Positions 31,973-40,619 of a stretch of DNA of 64,000 bases are shown piece by piece. The position numbers and the translations under genes are program-made. The stretch's first letter is position 1, and each line of letters starts with the position of its first letter. The stretch is from the NCBI GenBank assembly GCA_026706385.1, contig JAPOYV010000111.1:25645-89644 (forward strand), read 5' to 3'. A model generated the notes under the pieces. The model searched no databases. It saw only the letters and a program-made list of their open reading frames with translations, and was not told the origin of the DNA. The DNA is from Gammaproteobacteria bacterium (GTDB taxonomy: Bacteria > Pseudomonadota > Gammaproteobacteria > Pseudomonadales > Azotimanducaceae).

Positions 31973-33402
31973 CCGCGGGCCGGGTCAACTACGCGTCGCT
32001 GAGCGCCGGCCAACAACTGGCGGTGAAGTACTTCGTCGTGGCGATGGCGCTTTTCTTGGCACAGATGCTGTTCGGCCTGCTCGCGGCCTGGCAATTCCTG
32101 GATCCCGAGTTCCTGTTCGGGATCGTGGATTTCAACGTCAACCGCATGGTGCACATCAACGCCATGGTGGTGTGGCTGCTCTACGGCTTCATCGGGTCGA
32201 TCTTCTGGCTCGTGGAAGACGAGGCCGGCGTGCCCTTGGTCGGCTTGAAGCTCGCGAACATCACCTTCTGGGTGTTGACCGTGGCTGTCGCCATCGTGGT
32301 GGTGGTCTACCTCGTCGTGCAGAGCGGCCCGGGTGACAAGTGGACGCTGTGGTTCATCAATGAAGGTCGCGAGTACATCGAGGCGCCGCGCTGGGCGGAC
32401 ATCGGCATCGTGCTGTGCATGGCGGCGATCTTCTACAACGTGGCGGGGACATTCGTTCGCGGCAAGTGGAGCGGCATCGCCGGGGTGCTGGTGCTCGACC
32501 TCATCGCCTTGGCCGGCCTCTACTTCGCCGGAATGTTCTACACGACCAATCTGCCGCTCGACCAGTACTGGTGGTGGTGGGTGATCCACCTCTGGGTCGA
32601 GGCGACCTGGGAGGTGATGGTCGGCTGCATCATGGCGTGGGGGCTGATGAAGACGCTTGCCACGCCGCGCCGCATCGTGACCACTTGGCTCTACATCGAG
32701 GTCGCCCTGATGTTCGGTTCCGGCATTCTCGGCCTCGGCCACCACTACTTCTGGATCGGCACGCCGGAGTACTGGCTCGGCGTCGGGGGCTTCTTCTCGG
32801 CGCTGGAACCGATCCCGCTGGTGGCGATGGTGGTGCACGCCGTCTACGACGCGGGACGCCACTCGTTCCGCTCCAACAACCACCCGGCCTTGGCGTGGCT
32901 GATTGCCCACGCGTTCGGCAACTTTCTCGGCGCCGGCGTCTGGGGCTTCATGCAGACCTTGCCGCAGATCAACCTCTACACCCATGGCACGCAGTGGTCT
33001 TCCTCGCATGGCCACCTGGCGTTCTTCGGCGCCTATGTCACGATCATCGTCGCCTTCATCTACATCGCGATCCAGAAGCTGCGCGGCGACGTGTGGATGT
33101 CCGCGGGATTGCGCGGCGGCTGGCGGTGGAAGTGGTCGCTCGCCTTGCTGCACGTCGGCATGGTGGGGATGACCATCGCGCTCCTGATCGCCGGCTACGA
33201 ACAGTCGTTCGTCGAGCGCGCCGTGGGCGGTTCCACTTGGGCTGCGTATTTCGACGGCCAGACCCAGCCGTGGTTCGTTGAGGCCATGTGGTGGCGCATG
33301 GGCTTCGGCGTGTTGATGACCGCGGGCCTCGTGATCCTCTTGGTGGACCTGCTGCGCATCGGTGCCGGCGAGACCCGATCGAGCAAGTCCCTCGCACGCT
33401 AA
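31969..33402 (+). CDS. norB: Nitric oxide reductase large subunit NorB (cNOR type)
   Basis: 477 aa heme-copper oxidase superfamily protein, about 12 spans. The GTG start at 31969 overlaps norC (GTGA). Key residues fall at the same numbers as in Pseudomonas aeruginosa cNOR: H62 (low-spin heme), E135 in EGREYIE (calcium site), H207, H258 and H259 for the iron FeB, E211 and E215 in HLWVEATWE, E280 in SALEP, and H347/H349 in SHGHLAFFGAY. So the enzyme looks fully active. It reduces nitric oxide, either as a denitrification step or as detoxification; no nir or nos genes are in the window. Confidence 0.97.
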   Translation: MTAGRVNYASLSAGQQLAVKYFVVAMALFLAQMLFGLLAAWQFLDPEFLFGIVDFNVNRMVHINAMVVWLLYGFIGSIFWLVEDEAGVPLVGLKLANITFWVLTVAVAIVVVVYLVVQSGPGDKWTLWFINEGREYIEAPRWADIGIVLCMAAIFYNVAGTFVRGKWSGIAGVLVLDLIALAGLYFAGMFYTTNLPLDQYWWWWVIHLWVEATWEVMVGCIMAWGLMKTLATPRRIVTTWLYIEVALMFGSGILGLGHHYFWIGTPEYWLGVGGFFSALEPIPLVAMVVHAVYDAGRHSFRSNNHPALAWLIAHAFGNFLGAGVWGFMQTLPQINLYTHGTQWSSSHGHLAFFGAYVTIIVAFIYIAIQKLRGDVWMSAGLRGGWRWKWSLALLHVGMVGMTIALLIAGYEQSFVERAVGGSTWAAYFDGQTQPWFVEAMWWRMGFGVLMTAGLVILLVDLLRIGAGETRSSKSLAR

Positions 33403-33412
33403 AGGCATGACG

Positions 33413-33433
33413 GTGCGCGGACGTACCGCGCAC
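33413..33433 (+). terminator. Hairpin after norB
   Basis: A perfect stem GTGCGCGG (33413-33420) / CCGCGCAC (33426-33433) with loop ACGTA starts 10 nt after the norB stop. It lacks a T-run. It could end or attenuate transcription between norB and the cytochrome c gene. Confidence 0.45.
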
Positions 33434-33552
33434 GTCGCATCGGCCCATCCCCGTTGGCGGCGCGGGCGTTGTGCTACTCTGACCGCGCGCTCGTCGATGG
33501 GCTGTCAGCATGTGCTGCCCAGGGCGCGGTATCTGGCGCACCGAGGGAGTCG

Positions 33553-33936
33553 ATGAGGAAGTCCGAAGCTGGCAGTGGGCGTTGTCGCCCGTGGAATCGG
33601 CGTGTATTCGGGCGCATCGCGATCGCTGCGCTTGCGGCGGCGACCTTGGCCTTCCTGCCCGTCGTCACGGTCGCCCAAGGGGTTGCTGGCGATGCGGCGG
33701 CGGGCAAGGCGAAGGCGGCCGTGTGCGCCGCTTGCCACGGTCCCGTCGGCGTGTCGGTCAACCCAGCTTGGCCCAGCCTCGCGGGGCAGCAGCCGGTCTA
33801 CCTCGCCAAGCAGATTCGCCTGTTCCGGGACGGCGTGCGCGTCGAGCCGACGATGCAGCCGTTCGTGCAGAACCTGTCCGACCAGGACATCGACGACATC
33901 GCGGCCTACTACGCGGGCCTTTCGCCTTGTCCTTGA
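33553..33936 (+). CDS. Periplasmic class I cytochrome c (c553/c4-like)
   Basis: 127 aa from ATG 33553 (GAGGGAG lies upstream). The N-terminal signal peptide runs through VVTVAQG with cleavage likely near residue 42. The heme motif is C58-A-A-C61-H62, followed by GPVGVSVNPAWPSLAGQQPVYLAKQI, characteristic of the c553/c4 group. The axial Met is in PTMQPFVQNLSDQDI. It is a soluble electron carrier, and its place after norCB suggests it donates electrons to NorC or shares its electron source. That pairing is inference. Confidence 0.92.
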   Translation: MRKSEAGSGRCRPWNRRVFGRIAIAALAAATLAFLPVVTVAQGVAGDAAAGKAKAAVCAACHGPVGVSVNPAWPSLAGQQPVYLAKQIRLFRDGVRVEPTMQPFVQNLSDQDIDDIAAYYAGLSPCP

Positions 33937-33961
33937 GCGTCCATCCGCATGACGGCGCGCG

Positions 33962-35458
33962 GTGCCGCGTCGTAACCGGGTCGATCCCGTGGACCGGACG
34001 CTAACCCGTTTCATTGCCGCGTTGCGCAACGCGGAAGTTCGCATCTCCCCGGCCGAGACCTTGGACGCCATGAATGCCTTGGAGTTGGTCGGCTTCGCGG
34101 ATCGCGAATTCCTGAAGGACTCGCTGTCTCTCGTGCTGCCGAAAACGCCGGACGAGAAGGACACGTTCGAGACCACCTTCGATCAGTTCTTCTCCTTCGA
34201 CGACGTATCGGGTCGTTCCGCGGCTGGCGACGAGGAGGGCGAGGCCAGCGAACCCGGCGATGACGAAGGTGCCGGCCGAGGCGAAGGCCTTGGCGGCGGC
34301 AAGGGTGGCGGCAAAGGCAAGAAGGGCAAGCCCAAGCTCGCTGCCCTCGAAGAGGAAGAAGACGAGGATCTGGGTCCGGGCGAGATGGCGGAGCCACGCT
34401 CCGAACTCGGCCGACTGCTGATGCAGAACAGCACCGTCGAGTTGACCGTGCGCATGGCCGATGCCGCGCGCGATGCCAAGCTCGAGGACATCCAGGTGTT
34501 CACGCAGAAGGGCCTCTATACGCGCAAGATCATGGACGCCATGGGCCTTGCCGACCTGGTCCGCGAGATCGGCGACGCGCGCTTGAGTCCACGCATCCCG
34601 GAGCGCCGTTTGGGTCAGGAGCTCAAGAAGCGCCGGGACTGGCTGCGCGAGCAGGTGCGCGACTACGTGGAGCGGCAGTTCCTGTTGCATGCCGATGCGA
34701 CGGGGCGCCGGCTACGCGAGGAACTGCTGCAGAAGGTGAAGCTCTCCAACGTCGAGCACCGGAACTTCCGCCTGATCCAGGAGATCGTCTTCCGCATGGC
34801 GAAGAAGCTCGTGGCCCTGCATTCCAGGCGGCGCAAGGTGTTCAAGCGAGGTCAGCTCAACGTCCCACGCACGCTGCGCTACAACATGAGCTACGACGGC
34901 TCGATCTTCGACCTGCACTGGAAGTCGGTGAAGGTCGACCGACCGAAGGTCTTCGCCATCTGCGATGTCTCCGGATCCGTCGCGAGCTATGCGCGCTTCA
35001 TGCTGATGTTTCTCTATTCCCTCGACGAAGTCATGCCGAAGGTACGCTCGTTCGCGTTCTCTTCCGACTTGGCCGAGGTGACCGACCTCTTCGAACGCAC
35101 CAAGATCGAGGATGCCATCGCCAAGGTACTGCGCGACTACAGCGGCGGCTCGACGGACTACGGCCAGGCGTTCGCGGACTTCCGCAAGCTCTGCATGGAC
35201 GATGTGGACAATCGAACGACCATCGTGATCCTCGGGGATGCGCGCAACAACTACGGGGATCCGCGCACGGAGATACTTAAGGAAATGTACGATCGGTCGA
35301 AGCGCGTGATCTGGCTCAACCCGGAGTCGCGCAGCACCTGGAACGTGGGCGATGCGGAGATGCGCAAGTACACGGCCTACGTGCACCAGGCGGAGGAGTG
35401 CAACTCCCTGGTGCATCTCAACCGCGTCGTCGGCAATCTCCTGCGTGCCGTGAGTTGA
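33962..35458 (+). CDS. VWA-domain CoxE-like protein
   Basis: 498 aa from GTG 33962. The N-terminal 85 residues resemble the CoxE/DUF58-type helical part (RFIAALRNAEVRISPAETL). A Gly/Lys/acid low-complexity stretch spans about 90-145. A helical middle precedes a von Willebrand A domain whose metal site is D335-V-S-G-S, with SGGSTDYGQA and the later VIWLNPE segment. Such proteins work with MoxR-type AAA ATPases in metal-cofactor or cytochrome-complex assembly; NorD/NorQ do this for cNOR. Placement after norCB and a cytochrome suggests a NorD-like job. A MoxR-type ATPase begins at 62980 but may have its own partner beyond the window. Confidence 0.85.
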   Translation: MPRRNRVDPVDRTLTRFIAALRNAEVRISPAETLDAMNALELVGFADREFLKDSLSLVLPKTPDEKDTFETTFDQFFSFDDVSGRSAAGDEEGEASEPGDDEGAGRGEGLGGGKGGGKGKKGKPKLAALEEEEDEDLGPGEMAEPRSELGRLLMQNSTVELTVRMADAARDAKLEDIQVFTQKGLYTRKIMDAMGLADLVREIGDARLSPRIPERRLGQELKKRRDWLREQVRDYVERQFLLHADATGRRLREELLQKVKLSNVEHRNFRLIQEIVFRMAKKLVALHSRRRKVFKRGQLNVPRTLRYNMSYDGSIFDLHWKSVKVDRPKVFAICDVSGSVASYARFMLMFLYSLDEVMPKVRSFAFSSDLAEVTDLFERTKIEDAIAKVLRDYSGGSTDYGQAFADFRKLCMDDVDNRTTIVILGDARNNYGDPRTEILKEMYDRSKRVIWLNPESRSTWNVGDAEMRKYTAYVHQAEECNSLVHLNRVVGNLLRAVS

Positions 35459-35462
35459 CGCG

Positions 35463-37184
35463 ATGAGCGAGATCACCGAGCCGTCCGCCGCAGGCGGATT
35501 CGACGACGCCAGGGATGCGACCCCGGCGGCCCGCCTGGACTGGGGCGCGTTGTGGCAGCTTCTCCGCCTCGGGTTGATCGGCTTCGGCGTCCTGGCGGTG
35601 ATCCTTTGGCTGCTGGCGCAGTGGAACGAGGGCGGCGCCGGCAACGCGGTCGACGCGGTTACGGGCACCGTGACGCTCACGCTGTCGCAGGAGCCGCCGC
35701 AGATGGACTCCACCCGGGGCACCGACCAGGTGAGCTTCCGCATCCTCGGCCACGTCATGGAGGGTCTGCTCCGCTACGACGCCAACAACCGCCTCGTCGG
35801 GGCGGTCGCGGAACGCTGGGAAGGCACGGAGATGCTTTGGACCTTCCATCTCCGGGAAGAGGCCCGTTGGCACACCGGCGAACCGATCACGGCCCACGAC
35901 TTCGTGTTCGCTTGGCGCAAGGTGGTCGACCCCGCGAACGCCTCGCAATACGCCTTCATCATGTTCGGCATCGAGAACGCCGAGGCGATCAACCGAGGTG
36001 ACATGCCGCTCGAGTCGCTCGGCGTCCGGGCCATCGACGAGCGCACCCTGGAAGTCCGCTTGGCGCGCCCGTTGCCGTACTTCGGCAAGCTGACCGCCTT
36101 CGCCACGTACAACCCCATCAACGAGGCTTTCTACGAATCGCGGGCCGGACGCTACGCGGCCGACGCCGAGGACATGCTCTACAACGGGCCGTTCGTGATC
36201 TCGAGCTGGGTGCATGGCGCCAGCCTACGGTTGGAGAAGAACCCGAACTACTGGGACGCGGGCCGCATCAAGCTCAACGCCATCGACCACGCCTACATCA
36301 CCACCGATACCAACGCCGTGCTGAACCTGTTCAAGGACGACAAGGTGGCCCTGACCAGCCTCAATGCCGAGAACCTGGACGACGCCCTGCAACAGCGCTG
36401 GCGCATCAACCGTTTCGCCGACGGGTCCGTCTACTTCATGGAGTTGAATCACGCGCCGGACCGCCTGACCAGCAACTACAACCTGCGCAAGGCCCTGCAG
36501 GCCGTCAACGATCCCGCCGAGCTGGTCTACAAGGTCATCAAGCTGCCGGGGAACCTGCCGGGCAGGTCGCTGTTCCCGGTCTGGCTGAAAGGCGTCAACG
36601 GCTACTTTCGGCAGGAATACCCCGCCCCGGAGCAGGTTCCGGACGAGGCTCTGGGCCGGCGCTACCTGGCGCAAGCACTGGATGAACTCGGCCTCGACGA
36701 GCCGCCGACGCTGGTCATGCTGACGGGCGACAGCCCCTCGGCCAATAAGCAGTCGGAGTACTACCAGAACCTGTTCAAGCAGAAGCTCGGCATCGACATC
36801 AAGATCGACCGGCAGATCTTCAAGCAGCGGCTGGCGAAGATGACGGCGGGCGACTTCGACATCGTGATGGCGGGCTGGGGCCCGGACTACGACGACCCGA
36901 TGACGTTCGGGGACCTGTTCGCGTCGTGGAACGAGAACAACCGCGGCCGCTACGTCAACCCGGCGCTGGACGAGGCGGTGGAGATCGCCCGGTCGTCTTC
37001 GGATGCGCGCACCCGAATGGAGGCCTTTGCCCGGGTCCAGGAGATCATCCGCGAGGACGCGGTGATCCTCGTCAACTACGAACTCGGTTCGGTGTACGTG
37101 GCGAACCCCAGGGTCAAGGGCCTCGTCCGCCGGGCCGTCGGCACCGATCCCGACTACACGAACGCCTGGATCGAGGAGGCCTAG
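35463..37184 (+). CDS. Peptide ABC transporter substrate-binding protein (OppA/DppA-like)
   Basis: 573 aa, SBP family 5. In place of a lipobox or cleavable signal, the N-terminus has a cytoplasmic tail of about 30 residues followed by one membrane span (LWQLLRLGLIGFGVLAVILWLL), so the binding domain is membrane-anchored in the periplasm. The family pattern is clear: TLTLSQEPPQMDSTRGTD, EMLWTFHLREEARWHTGEPI, and DIVMAGWGPDYDDPMTFGDL in the C-lobe. It binds oligopeptides for the permeases encoded downstream. It starts 4 nt after the VWA gene stop and is followed by an intercistronic hairpin pair. Confidence 0.94.
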   Translation: MSEITEPSAAGGFDDARDATPAARLDWGALWQLLRLGLIGFGVLAVILWLLAQWNEGGAGNAVDAVTGTVTLTLSQEPPQMDSTRGTDQVSFRILGHVMEGLLRYDANNRLVGAVAERWEGTEMLWTFHLREEARWHTGEPITAHDFVFAWRKVVDPANASQYAFIMFGIENAEAINRGDMPLESLGVRAIDERTLEVRLARPLPYFGKLTAFATYNPINEAFYESRAGRYAADAEDMLYNGPFVISSWVHGASLRLEKNPNYWDAGRIKLNAIDHAYITTDTNAVLNLFKDDKVALTSLNAENLDDALQQRWRINRFADGSVYFMELNHAPDRLTSNYNLRKALQAVNDPAELVYKVIKLPGNLPGRSLFPVWLKGVNGYFRQEYPAPEQVPDEALGRRYLAQALDELGLDEPPTLVMLTGDSPSANKQSEYYQNLFKQKLGIDIKIDRQIFKQRLAKMTAGDFDIVMAGWGPDYDDPMTFGDLFASWNENNRGRYVNPALDEAVEIARSSSDARTRMEAFARVQEIIREDAVILVNYELGSVYVANPRVKGLVRRAVGTDPDYTNAWIEEA

Positions 37185-37216
37185 CGTGGGGACGCCGCAT
37201 CCAGAGTCTGCCCAAG

Positions 37217-37255
37217 CCCTGACGGCCAGGGAACTCAGTCCAATTGCGAAATTGG
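37217..37255 (+). terminator. Intercistronic hairpins between SBP and permease genes
   Basis: Two perfect stems lie in the 100-nt gap: CCCTG / CAGGG (37217-37221 and 37227-37231, loop ACGGC) and CCAATT / AATTGG (37240-37245 and 37250-37255, loop GCGA). Hairpins here commonly protect the binding-protein mRNA or reduce readthrough so that it outnumbers the permeases. Confidence 0.4.
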
Positions 37256-37284
37256 TCCGGGGCTTCAAGAGATAGAGGCGGACG

Positions 37285-38217
37285 ATGGTGGCGTACACGG
37301 TCAAGCGGCTGCTGCAGGGCGTCATCACCGTCTGGTTCATCGCCACCGCCACCTTCTTCGGCATGCACGCCGTCCCCGGCGATCCCTTGGCGGCGGACAA
37401 GGAAGTCCCGCCCGAGATCTGGGCGAACCTGCAGGCCCGTTACGGGCTCGACAAGCCCGTGCCGGAGCAGTACGTGATCTACCTCAGCAACATGCTCAAG
37501 GGCGACTTCGGCATCTCGTATACGCAGCAGAACCGCGAGGTGAACGACATCATCGCCGAGCACTTCAAGGTCTCCGCGACGCTCGGCATCCTGGCGATCG
37601 TCTTCGCCGCGTTCGGCGGCATCCTCTGGGGCGCGCTGACCGCGCTCTACCGCAATCGAGCCCCGGACATCGTGATCGTCTTCCTGGTGATCCTCGGCAT
37701 CTCGGTGCCGAGTTTCGTGTTCGCGGCCCTCGGCCAACTGGGCGTGGTCAACATCAACAACGCGCTGGGCTTCACGTTGTTCCCGGTGGCGGGCTGGGGG
37801 ACCGTTCAGCACATGATCGTGCCGTCTATGGTCCTCGGCCTCGGCACGATGGCGTTCCTGACTCGGCTGATGCGCTCGTCGATGCTGGAGATCGCCAATT
37901 CGGACTTCATCCGCACGGCGCGCTCCAAGGGCCTGCCGGCGACCCGCGTATTCCGCAAGCACCAACTGCGCAACGCCATCCTGCCGGTAGTAACGGTGCT
38001 CGGACCGTCCATCGCGGCCATCACCACCGGGGGGTTCGTGGTGGAGATGGTCTTCGCGATCCCGGGCCTCGGCCGCTACTTCGTCCAAGCCGTGCAGCAA
38101 CTGGACTACACCGTGATCATGGGCACGACGGTGTTCTACGGCGCGTTCCTGGTGTTCATGGTCATCCTGGTCGATCTGGTCTACGGCCTGATCGATCCGC
38201 GCGTGCGGCTGGAGTAG
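37285..38217 (+). CDS. Peptide ABC transporter permease (OppB/DppB-like)
   Basis: 310 aa, the standard OppB length, with about six spans. It begins VAYTVKRLLQGVITVWFIATATFF, the usual N-terminal span. The EAA loop that contacts the ATPase is FIRTARSKGLPATRVFRKHQLRNAI, in normal position. The C-terminus ends VYGLIDPRVRLE, an OppB hallmark. It lies 3 nt before the second permease gene and forms the channel with it. Confidence 0.95.
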   Translation: MVAYTVKRLLQGVITVWFIATATFFGMHAVPGDPLAADKEVPPEIWANLQARYGLDKPVPEQYVIYLSNMLKGDFGISYTQQNREVNDIIAEHFKVSATLGILAIVFAAFGGILWGALTALYRNRAPDIVIVFLVILGISVPSFVFAALGQLGVVNINNALGFTLFPVAGWGTVQHMIVPSMVLGLGTMAFLTRLMRSSMLEIANSDFIRTARSKGLPATRVFRKHQLRNAILPVVTVLGPSIAAITTGGFVVEMVFAIPGLGRYFVQAVQQLDYTVIMGTTVFYGAFLVFMVILVDLVYGLIDPRVRLE

Positions 38218-38220
38218 GGC

Positions 38221-39615
38221 ATGGCCGAGCTGTCCTTCGAACCCGTCCGCGTCGAACGCGAGGTCGAGACGATCTCGCGCCCATCGCTGTCGTATTGGCA
38301 GGACGCCTGGATCCGCTTGAAGGCCAACCGGCGCGCCCTGATTTCGCTCTACATCGTCATCGGCCTGCTGTTGTTTACCGTGTTCGGGCCGTTCGTCTGG
38401 ACGGTGGACCCGGCGGCGCAGGACCTCGACCAGATCAGCGCGCCGCCCGGGGCCGACCGGTCGGCGACGGTGGTGGACGACTACGCGGTGTGGCGTGGCG
38501 TAACCGTCGATGTGCCGGCGGGTGGTTCGCCGCCGGCGGCCGAGCTCTTGGCACCGGGCGCGGTCTCGGTGCATGGCCCAGCGGAAACGCGCGCGGTCCG
38601 TCTGGCCTGGGATCCGGTCAGCGGCGCGGCGGCCTACCGGGTCTACCGGAACATCCTCGATCCGGAACCGGACGGCGCACTGGGGCTGCCGATCGCGGAC
38701 GTTCTGGACCCGGCCCAAGTCAGTTTCGAGGATCGGCTCGATCTCAAGCCCTTGACGTATTACTACTCGGTGGTCGCGATGGACGCGCTCGGCAACGAGT
38801 CGCGGGCGTACCGGACGGTCGGCGTGGAGGTCACGCGGGTGATCACCGCGGCCGAGGCCGTCGCCAAAGGTCTGGTGGAGGACGGAGACACCCTGCAACC
38901 GGGCGACACGCTGAATCTCGCGGCCCATCCGCTCGGCACGGACTACCTTGGCCGTGATCTCCTGGCCCGGCTGATGCACGGCGCGCGCGTCTCGCTCTTC
39001 ATCGGCATCGTCGCCCCCTTCGCCTTCGTCATCCTCGGCATCGTCTACGGCAGCGCTGCGGGTTTCGTCGGGGGACGATTCGATCAGTTGCTCATGCGCT
39101 TCGCCGACTTCGTCGTGGCGCTGCCGTTCCTGCTGTTCATGATCCTGCTGCGCATCCTGTTCGGCGTCGGTGCCGGGGAAAGCGGCATCTACCCCATGAT
39201 GGTGGCCATGGTGCTGTTGAGCTGGCCGGGCGCGGCGCGCCTGGTGCGTGGCCAGATCCTGCAGATCCGGGAGGAAGGCTACATCGGCGCGTCCCGCCTG
39301 CTCGGTGCCAAGACCAACTACCTGGTGCTGCGCCACATGATCCCGAACACGATGGGCGTCATTCTGGTGACGCTGACGTTCGCGGTCCCGAGCGCCATCT
39401 TCACCGAGGCGTTCCTGTCGTTCATCGGCATGGGCGTCGCCCCGCCGACCCCGTCCTGGGGCAGCATGTGCAACGAGGGTCTGAAGACGATGCTGACCAC
39501 GCCGCACGAACTGATCGCGCCGGCGGCCTTCATCAGCATCACCGTGCTGGCGTTCAACCTCCTCGGTGACGGCTTGCGCGACGCGCTTGATGCGCGCATG
39601 AGGTCAGCGGAATGA
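38221..39615 (+). CDS. Peptide ABC transporter permease (OppC/DppC-like) with Fn3-like insertion
   Basis: 464 aa, about 160 longer than typical OppC (near 300 aa). The first span lies at about 38-60. A normal OppC has a short periplasmic loop and then HPLGTDYLGRDLLAR, here at 236-250. Between them is an insert whose residues 118-205 (AETRAVRLAWDPVSGAAAYR, then TYYYSVVAMDALGNES) have the Trp/Tyr pattern of a fibronectin type III domain. The rest is ordinary: five further spans and the EAA loop EEGYIGASRLLGAKTNYLVL. The inserted domain would face the periplasm next to the binding protein. Confidence 0.92.
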   Translation: MAELSFEPVRVEREVETISRPSLSYWQDAWIRLKANRRALISLYIVIGLLLFTVFGPFVWTVDPAAQDLDQISAPPGADRSATVVDDYAVWRGVTVDVPAGGSPPAAELLAPGAVSVHGPAETRAVRLAWDPVSGAAAYRVYRNILDPEPDGALGLPIADVLDPAQVSFEDRLDLKPLTYYYSVVAMDALGNESRAYRTVGVEVTRVITAAEAVAKGLVEDGDTLQPGDTLNLAAHPLGTDYLGRDLLARLMHGARVSLFIGIVAPFAFVILGIVYGSAAGFVGGRFDQLLMRFADFVVALPFLLFMILLRILFGVGAGESGIYPMMVAMVLLSWPGAARLVRGQILQIREEGYIGASRLLGAKTNYLVLRHMIPNTMGVILVTLTFAVPSAIFTEAFLSFIGMGVAPPTPSWGSMCNEGLKTMLTTPHELIAPAAFISITVLAFNLLGDGLRDALDARMRSAE

Positions 39616-40619
39616 GTGCGCTCCTCGAGGTCGACGACCTGCGGGTCGAGTTCGACACCTACGGCGGCACCGTGCAGGCGGTGCGCGGGGTGTCCTTCGA
39701 ACTCGACCGTGGACAGACGCTGGCCATCGTCGGCGAGTCGGGATGCGGCAAGTCTGTCACCGTGCAGAGCATCATGGGCCTGATTCCCATGCCGCCGGGC
39801 CGGATCACGAGCGGTTCCGCCAGGCTCGACGGCAAGGACGTCATCGACGACAAGCGTATTGACGGCAAGGACATCCGCGGACGGCTCGTCGGGATGATCT
39901 TCCAGGACCCCATGAGTTCCCTGAACCCGACCATGACCATCGGCGAGCAGATCGCCGAGACGCTGCAGGTGCATCGCGGCTACAGCCACAAACGCGCGCT
40001 CGCACGGGCCATCGAACTCATCGACATGACCCGGATCCCCGAGGCGGCGAAACGGGCGCGCCAGTACCCGTTCGAGTTCTCGGGCGGCATGCTGCAACGG
40101 TCCATGATCGCGATGTCGCTCGCCTGCGAGCCGTCGATCCTGATCGCGGACGAGCCGACGACGGCCTTGGACGTCACCATCCAGGCGCAGATCCTCGATC
40201 TCATGCGCGAACTGCAGCGCGACAACGGCATGGCGATCATCCTGATCACCCACGACCTCGGTGTCGTCGCCCGCATGGCGGACGAGGTTCTCGTCATGTA
40301 CGCGGGCGAAGTGGTGGAGCGAGGCAGCGTCGACGACGTCTTCTACCGCTCGGCCCACCCCTACACGCTGGGGTTGCGAGCCGCGATGCCGTCCAACCGC
40401 GACGACGCGGCGCAGGAATTGACACCCATCGACGGCAGTCCGCCGGACCTTTTCGCGCCGCCTGCGGGATGCGGCTATTTCGCGCGCTGCCCTCACGCCA
40501 TGCGGGCCTGCGAGACGGAGCATCCGCGCGCATTCGAACTCGGCGAGCAGCATCGCGCCCGATGCTGGCTGCACCACGAGGACTGCGACGTGGCTGCCGA
40601 CGAGGTATTCCGCAAATGA
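39612..40619 (+). CDS. Peptide ABC transporter ATPase (OppD/DppD-like)
   Basis: 335 aa. Walker A is GESGCGKSVT, the signature is FSGGMLQRSM (usual FSGGMRQR), and Walker B is ILIADEPTTALD with the H-loop LITHDLGVVARMAD. The C-terminal cysteine-bearing extension (CGYFARCPHAMRAC) belongs to the oligopeptide/dipeptide transporter C-terminal region, in which a Cys cluster can bind an Fe-S group. Both flanks overlap by 4 nt: ATGA with oppC and with the next ATPase. Confidence 0.95.
   Translation: MSALLEVDDLRVEFDTYGGTVQAVRGVSFELDRGQTLAIVGESGCGKSVTVQSIMGLIPMPPGRITSGSARLDGKDVIDDKRIDGKDIRGRLVGMIFQDPMSSLNPTMTIGEQIAETLQVHRGYSHKRALARAIELIDMTRIPEAAKRARQYPFEFSGGMLQRSMIAMSLACEPSILIADEPTTALDVTIQAQILDLMRELQRDNGMAIILITHDLGVVARMADEVLVMYAGEVVERGSVDDVFYRSAHPYTLGLRAAMPSNRDDAAQELTPIDGSPPDLFAPPAGCGYFARCPHAMRACETEHPRAFELGEQHRARCWLHHEDCDVAADEVFRK

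Noticed and set aside
31876..33408. Minus-strand frame of 510 codons opposite norB
   Set aside because: NorB on the plus strand is unambiguous down to individual metal ligands.
37114..39507. Minus-strand frame of 797 codons opposite the Opp permease genes
   Set aside because: The plus-strand permeases have all family motifs; the antisense product is His/Arg/Asp-rich and has no domain.
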